NCBI GenBank assembly: GCA_018268735.1
Contig: JAFDWA010000744.1
Location: 1-8,980, forward strand
Source: Actinomycetota bacterium
GTDB taxonomy: Bacteria > Actinomycetota > Acidimicrobiia > Acidimicrobiales > Microtrichaceae
Direction: 5' to 3'
DNA: 8,980 nucleotides
Every line of letters starts with the position of its first letter. Position 1 is the stretch's first letter. The notes below the pieces were generated by a model, which saw nothing but the letters and a program-made list of their open reading frames with translations, did not search any database and had not been told where the DNA came from. Shown here piece after piece: positions 6,108 to 8,980 of this stretch. The translations under genes and the position numbers were made by a program.

Positions 6108-7742
6108 TCAGCGCCAGCCGGCCCGCTTCATCAACTTGAGCGCCGTGGTCATGATGGTCGCGAACCCGTCGTCGCCGAGTTGGCGCAGCGGTGGGGCCAG
6201 GTTCATCAGACGTTGCCGGGCGATGGTCTGGCTCTCGGTGAACTTGGTGATGCCGGCGATGCCGTGACGGCGACCGAGGCCGGAGTCACCCATCCCGCCC
6301 ATCGGAGCGTCGATGCTGCCCCACGCCGCCGCGTACGCCTCGTTGACGTTGACGGTGCCGGCATGCAGTCGGGCGGCGACGGCACGACCCCGGGCAGGTG
6401 AGCGGCTCCAGACGCTGGCGTTGAGCCCGTAGCGGGTGTCGTTGGCGAGCTCGACTGCTTCGTCGTCGCTGTGGAACCGGTAGATCGACACGAGCGGTCC
6501 GAAGGTCTCCTCAGCGAAGCAGGTCATGTCGGGTGTGACGTTCGTGAGCACCGTCGGCTCGTGGAAGTACGGGCCGAGGTCCGGTCTGGCGCGACCTCCG
6601 GCGAGCACGGTCGCGCCCTTGTCGACGGCGTCGCTGACGTGTGCCGAGGTCACGTCGAGCTGCTCGGTCGAGGTGAGGCTGCCCATCTGGGTCGAGAAGT
6701 CGTAGGCGGCGCCGGTGCGCATCTCCTCGACCGCGGCGACGAACGCCGGGACGAAGCGGTCGTAGATCGCATCGGCGACGTACATCCGCTCGATCGAGAT
6801 GCACAGCTGACCGGACGAGGAGAAGCAGGCTCGCACGGCACCCTCGACGGTCCGGCCCAGATCGGCGTCGTCGAGCACGAGCATCGCGTTCTTGCCGCCG
6901 AGCTCCAGCGAGCACCCGATGAGGCGCCCGCCGGCCTCCGCCGCGATCCGACGACCCGACTCGGTGGAGCCGGTGAACATCACGTAGTCGGCGATGTCGA
7001 GCAGCGGGGTCCCGATCGTGGATCCCCGTCCCAGCACGATCTGCCACAGATCCTCGGGAAGGCCCGCTCGGCGTGCCAGGTCGAGCGCGAACAGCGCCGT
7101 CAGCGCGGTCTGGTTGTCGGGCTTCTGCACGACGGCGTTGCCGGCCAGCAGCGCCGGGATCGTGTCGCCGGCGCCGAGGCTGAGCGGGTAGTTCCACGGC
7201 GAGATGATCGTGACGATCCCGAGGGGGTGGCGAAGCTCGCGCACGTCGGTCAGCCCGGGGATCAGCCCCGTGCGTCGATGCGGTGCGAGCGCCCTCGCCG
7301 CGGTCCTCGCGTAGTAGCGGGCCGTGTTGGCGATGTCGGCCACCTCGAGGAAGGCATCACGCCGTGCCTTGCCGTTCTCGACCTGGATGAGGTCCATCAG
7401 CTCGTCCCGGTGCTCGAGCACGAGGTCGTGGAAGTCCCCGAACACCGCAGCACGTCGGCTGATCGGCGTGGCCGACCAGGCTGCCTGGGCGCGGCGTGCC
7501 CGCTCTGCGGCAGCGGCGACGTCCTCGGCCGAGCACTGGGGCAGGTCGACGACCTTCTCACCGCTGAACGGCGCCGTCGTGGTGACGCTCGACGCGGTCC
7601 CCGACGAGGCCACGAGCGAGCACAGGCGCTTGCGCAGCAGGTCGTTCACGGTCGCCGGCAGCACGGGACCGACGCCGCCGCCCGACGACGTGGCGTTCCT
7701 CGATGGTGTGGCGTCGCCGACCGGATCGACCGTGGTGCTCAT
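6108..7742 (-). CDS. gabD2: Succinate-semialdehyde dehydrogenase, GabD2 type
   Basis: This cytoplasmic enzyme oxidises succinate semialdehyde to succinate with NAD(P)+, the last step of the GABA shunt and an alternative route around 2-oxoglutarate dehydrogenase. The 544-residue protein has the aldehyde dehydrogenase hallmarks: SPWNY with oxyanion Asn184, the cofactor lysine Lys207 in VVQKPDNQT, FTGSTESG (256-263), general base Glu280 in LELGGKN, nucleophile Cys314 in SSGQLCISIERMYV, and EETFGP (411-416). The ACFSSSGQLCISIER and GTVNVNEAYAAAWGS segments closely recall M. tuberculosis GabD2 as I remember it. The N-terminus carries about 25 more residues, rich in Ser, Thr and Gly, than that protein. 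The ATG at 7742 is chosen because a -10 box lies 7 nt upstream; the frame is open 25 codons further. No GABA transaminase or permease lies in view. Subfamily assignment is good, but other semialdehyde substrates remain possible. Confidence 0.88.
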   Translation of the reverse strand: MSTTVDPVGDATPSRNATSSGGGVGPVLPATVNDLLRKRLCSLVASSGTASSVTTTAPFSGEKVVDLPQCSAEDVAAAAERARRAQAAWSATPISRRAAVFGDFHDLVLEHRDELMDLIQVENGKARRDAFLEVADIANTARYYARTAARALAPHRRTGLIPGLTDVRELRHPLGIVTIISPWNYPLSLGAGDTIPALLAGNAVVQKPDNQTALTALFALDLARRAGLPEDLWQIVLGRGSTIGTPLLDIADYVMFTGSTESGRRIAAEAGGRLIGCSLELGGKNAMLVLDDADLGRTVEGAVRACFSSSGQLCISIERMYVADAIYDRFVPAFVAAVEEMRTGAAYDFSTQMGSLTSTEQLDVTSAHVSDAVDKGATVLAGGRARPDLGPYFHEPTVLTNVTPDMTCFAEETFGPLVSIYRFHSDDEAVELANDTRYGLNASVWSRSPARGRAVAARLHAGTVNVNEAYAAAWGSIDAPMGGMGDSGLGRRHGIAGITKFTESQTIARQRLMNLAPPLRQLGDDGFATIMTTALKLMKRAGWR

Positions 7743-7749
7743 GGCCGAG

Positions 7750-7755
7750 ACGCTA
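7750..7755 (-). promoter_or_regulatory. Putative -10 box (TAGCGT) of gabD2
   Basis: On the minus strand TAGCGT, the same hexamer as at 135-140, ends 7 nt before the gabD2 ATG. No Shine-Dalgarno is present, so a leaderless transcript is likely. The gap to the divergent esterase gene is only 65 bp. Confidence 0.45.
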
Positions 7756-7795
7756 GGCCCGGGACGACCCGGTCGGCGAGGGGATCGCGAGCGGG

Positions 7796-7801
7796 CAGAC
7801 T
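7796..7801 (+). promoter_or_regulatory. Putative weak -10 box (CAGACT) of the esterase gene
   Basis: CAGACT keeps A2 and T6 of the -10 consensus and ends 6 nt before the ATG at 7808. No Shine-Dalgarno is seen. It is proposed only because its position matches the other SD-less starts. Confidence 0.25.
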
Positions 7802-7807
7802 GGTGCG

Positions 7808-8980
7808 ATGCGAGCAACCAGGCGGCGGGCGGCGTCCTCGGAGCAGCGGGCGGGGTGGAGCTACCTCGGCGTGTCGGTCAACAACGCGCTCTACACGCTC
7901 AACGCGTTCCGACCGAGCAACCGGTCGCGCCTGCTGTTCGGCTGGAGCTTCTTCGCGAGCTGGATCACGATCGAGCTCGCGCCGTTCATCCGGCTCGTCG
8001 AGGTGGCCGTCGGCACGTGGTTCGTGCGCAAGGGAGCGCTTCGGACGAGACCGGGCAGGATCGGGATGGTCCTGACGCTGGGGACCTTCGCCGGGATGGC
8101 AGCGACGATCCGGCAGAGCTACGCGGCACGCCACGAGATCCGTCAGGCTCTGCGGGACATCGCCGAGATCAACCCGCCGGATCCGCTGCCGGTGCGCTGG
8201 GAGCGGCGGATCGAGTTCGCGCGTGCCGGCGGGCGGGCACTGAGGATGGACATCCTGCGGCCCGACGTCGTCGACGCGCCCGGCGAGGAGCGCCCGGTGC
8301 TGGTGCAGGTGCACGGCGGCGGCTGGGTGCTCGGGTTCAAGGACCGCCAGGGCCAGCTGCTGATGCGGCAGATGGCGAGTCGGGGGTGGGTGTGCTGCAA
8401 CGTCGACTACCGCCTCAGCCCCGCGGCGACCTTCCCGGACCACCTCGTGGACGTGAAGCGGTCGATCGCGTGGATCCGCGACCATGCAGTCGAGCTCGGT
8501 GTCGACCCGGGGTTCGTCGCCATCACCGGTGGATCGGCGGGCGGACACCTGACCGCTCTCGCGGCGCTGACCGCGAACCAGCCGCGCTTCCAACCCGGCT
8601 TCGAGGATGCCGACACCTCGGTCGTCGCCGCGGTGCCCTTCTACGGGGTCTACGACTTCACGGACCGCAACGAGGTGTGGCCGCCGGACACGCAGTCGAT
8701 GTTCCTCGCTCCCGTCGTCATGAAGTGCGATCTCGACGAGCGACCCGACCTGTGGGCCGACGCGTCGCCGATCGACCAGGTCCACGTCGACGCGCCGCCG
8801 TTCTTCGTCATCCACGGCGACCGCGACGTGCTCGCTCCGGTCGAGGACGCCCGGATGTTCGTCGATTCGCTCCGAGCGCAGTCCGAGCAGCCGGTGTACT
8901 ACCTGGAGCTCAAGGGCGCCCAGCACGCGTTCGAGACGTTCGCGTCGGTGCGGGCCAACGCGGTGGTCGCATCGGTGGGC
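7808..8980 (+). CDS. Membrane-associated alpha/beta-hydrolase esterase/lipase (3' end cut off)
   Basis: This is a carboxylester hydrolase of the HGG-motif (hormone-sensitive lipase-like) group; 391 residues are visible and the frame is still open at the window edge. Motifs: HGGGWV (His169-Val174) forms the oxyanion hole, GGSAGGH (241-247) holds nucleophile Ser243, HGDRDVLAP (336-344) holds the likely acid Asp340, and GAQHAFE holds catalytic His373. The DYRLSP block (about 202-207) is also typical. Before the catalytic domain come about 110 residues with a basic start and hydrophobic stretches at about 42-73 and 85-101, so the enzyme is probably tethered to the membrane. This architecture recalls mycobacterial LipC, LipM and LipQ. 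The ATG at 7808 is the first sensible start. The gene diverges from gabD2. Natural esters are unknown; with His373 already present, probably only a few tens of residues are missing. Confidence 0.87.
   Translation, partial: MRATRRRAASSEQRAGWSYLGVSVNNALYTLNAFRPSNRSRLLFGWSFFASWITIELAPFIRLVEVAVGTWFVRKGALRTRPGRIGMVLTLGTFAGMAATIRQSYAARHEIRQALRDIAEINPPDPLPVRWERRIEFARAGGRALRMDILRPDVVDAPGEERPVLVQVHGGGWVLGFKDRQGQLLMRQMASRGWVCCNVDYRLSPAATFPDHLVDVKRSIAWIRDHAVELGVDPGFVAITGGSAGGHLTALAALTANQPRFQPGFEDADTSVVAAVPFYGVYDFTDRNEVWPPDTQSMFLAPVVMKCDLDERPDLWADASPIDQVHVDAPPFFVIHGDRDVLAPVEDARMFVDSLRAQSEQPVYYLELKGAQHAFETFASVRANAVVASVG

Noticed and set aside
6471..8926. Long antisense frames opposite gabD2 (plus, to 8075) and the esterase (minus, from 8926)
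   Set aside because: Both genes have complete catalytic motifs on their own strand; the opposing frames are compositionally biased shadows.

Overview
The window is high-GC DNA (roughly 70% by eye) with GTG starts, very short intergenic gaps and GC-ending codons. The proteins (a mycobacterial-type GabD2, a CorA with GQN, a membrane-anchored HGGGW esterase of the LipC/LipM/LipQ kind) point to an actinobacterium. An Acidimicrobiia-like lineage is my guess, not something the sequence proves. I see no rRNA, tRNA, CRISPR array, insertion sequence or phage gene.

Layout from left to right: a possible C-terminal tail of an upstream gene (1-41); a class I SAM-dependent methyltransferase (+, 148-1011); an aldo/keto reductase (-, 1025-2017); a CorA-type divalent-metal transporter (+, 2092-3105); a cytoplasmic von Willebrand factor A (VWA) domain protein with a complete MIDAS metal site (-, 3116-3850); a 177-bp divergent control region holding an inverted repeat; a sigma-70 region 2-like protein (+, 4028-4777) that overlaps by 8 bp an unrecognised 444-residue protein (+, 4770-6104); a GabD2-type succinate-semialdehyde dehydrogenase (-, 6108-7742); and an HGGGW esterase/lipase (+, 7808 to the window edge, incomplete).

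Strand changes at almost every gene. Convergent gene ends are only 3 to 13 bp apart, so no classical terminator fits between them. Five genes lack a Shine-Dalgarno sequence. Each has a -10-like hexamer (TAGCGT, TAGTGT, or the weaker CAGGCT/CAGACT) ending 6 or 7 nt before the start codon, which is the arrangement expected for leaderless transcripts. The VWA, sigma-like and 444-residue genes instead have good GGAGG or GGAG sites.

Most genes look like unrelated housekeeping functions: a methyltransferase, NADPH-dependent carbonyl reduction, metal uptake, GABA/succinate-semialdehyde catabolism and ester hydrolysis. The part most likely to be an undescribed unit is 3116-6104: the VWA protein facing a sigma-like protein and its coupled unknown partner across a shared control region. 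A link between them is inferred only from layout.
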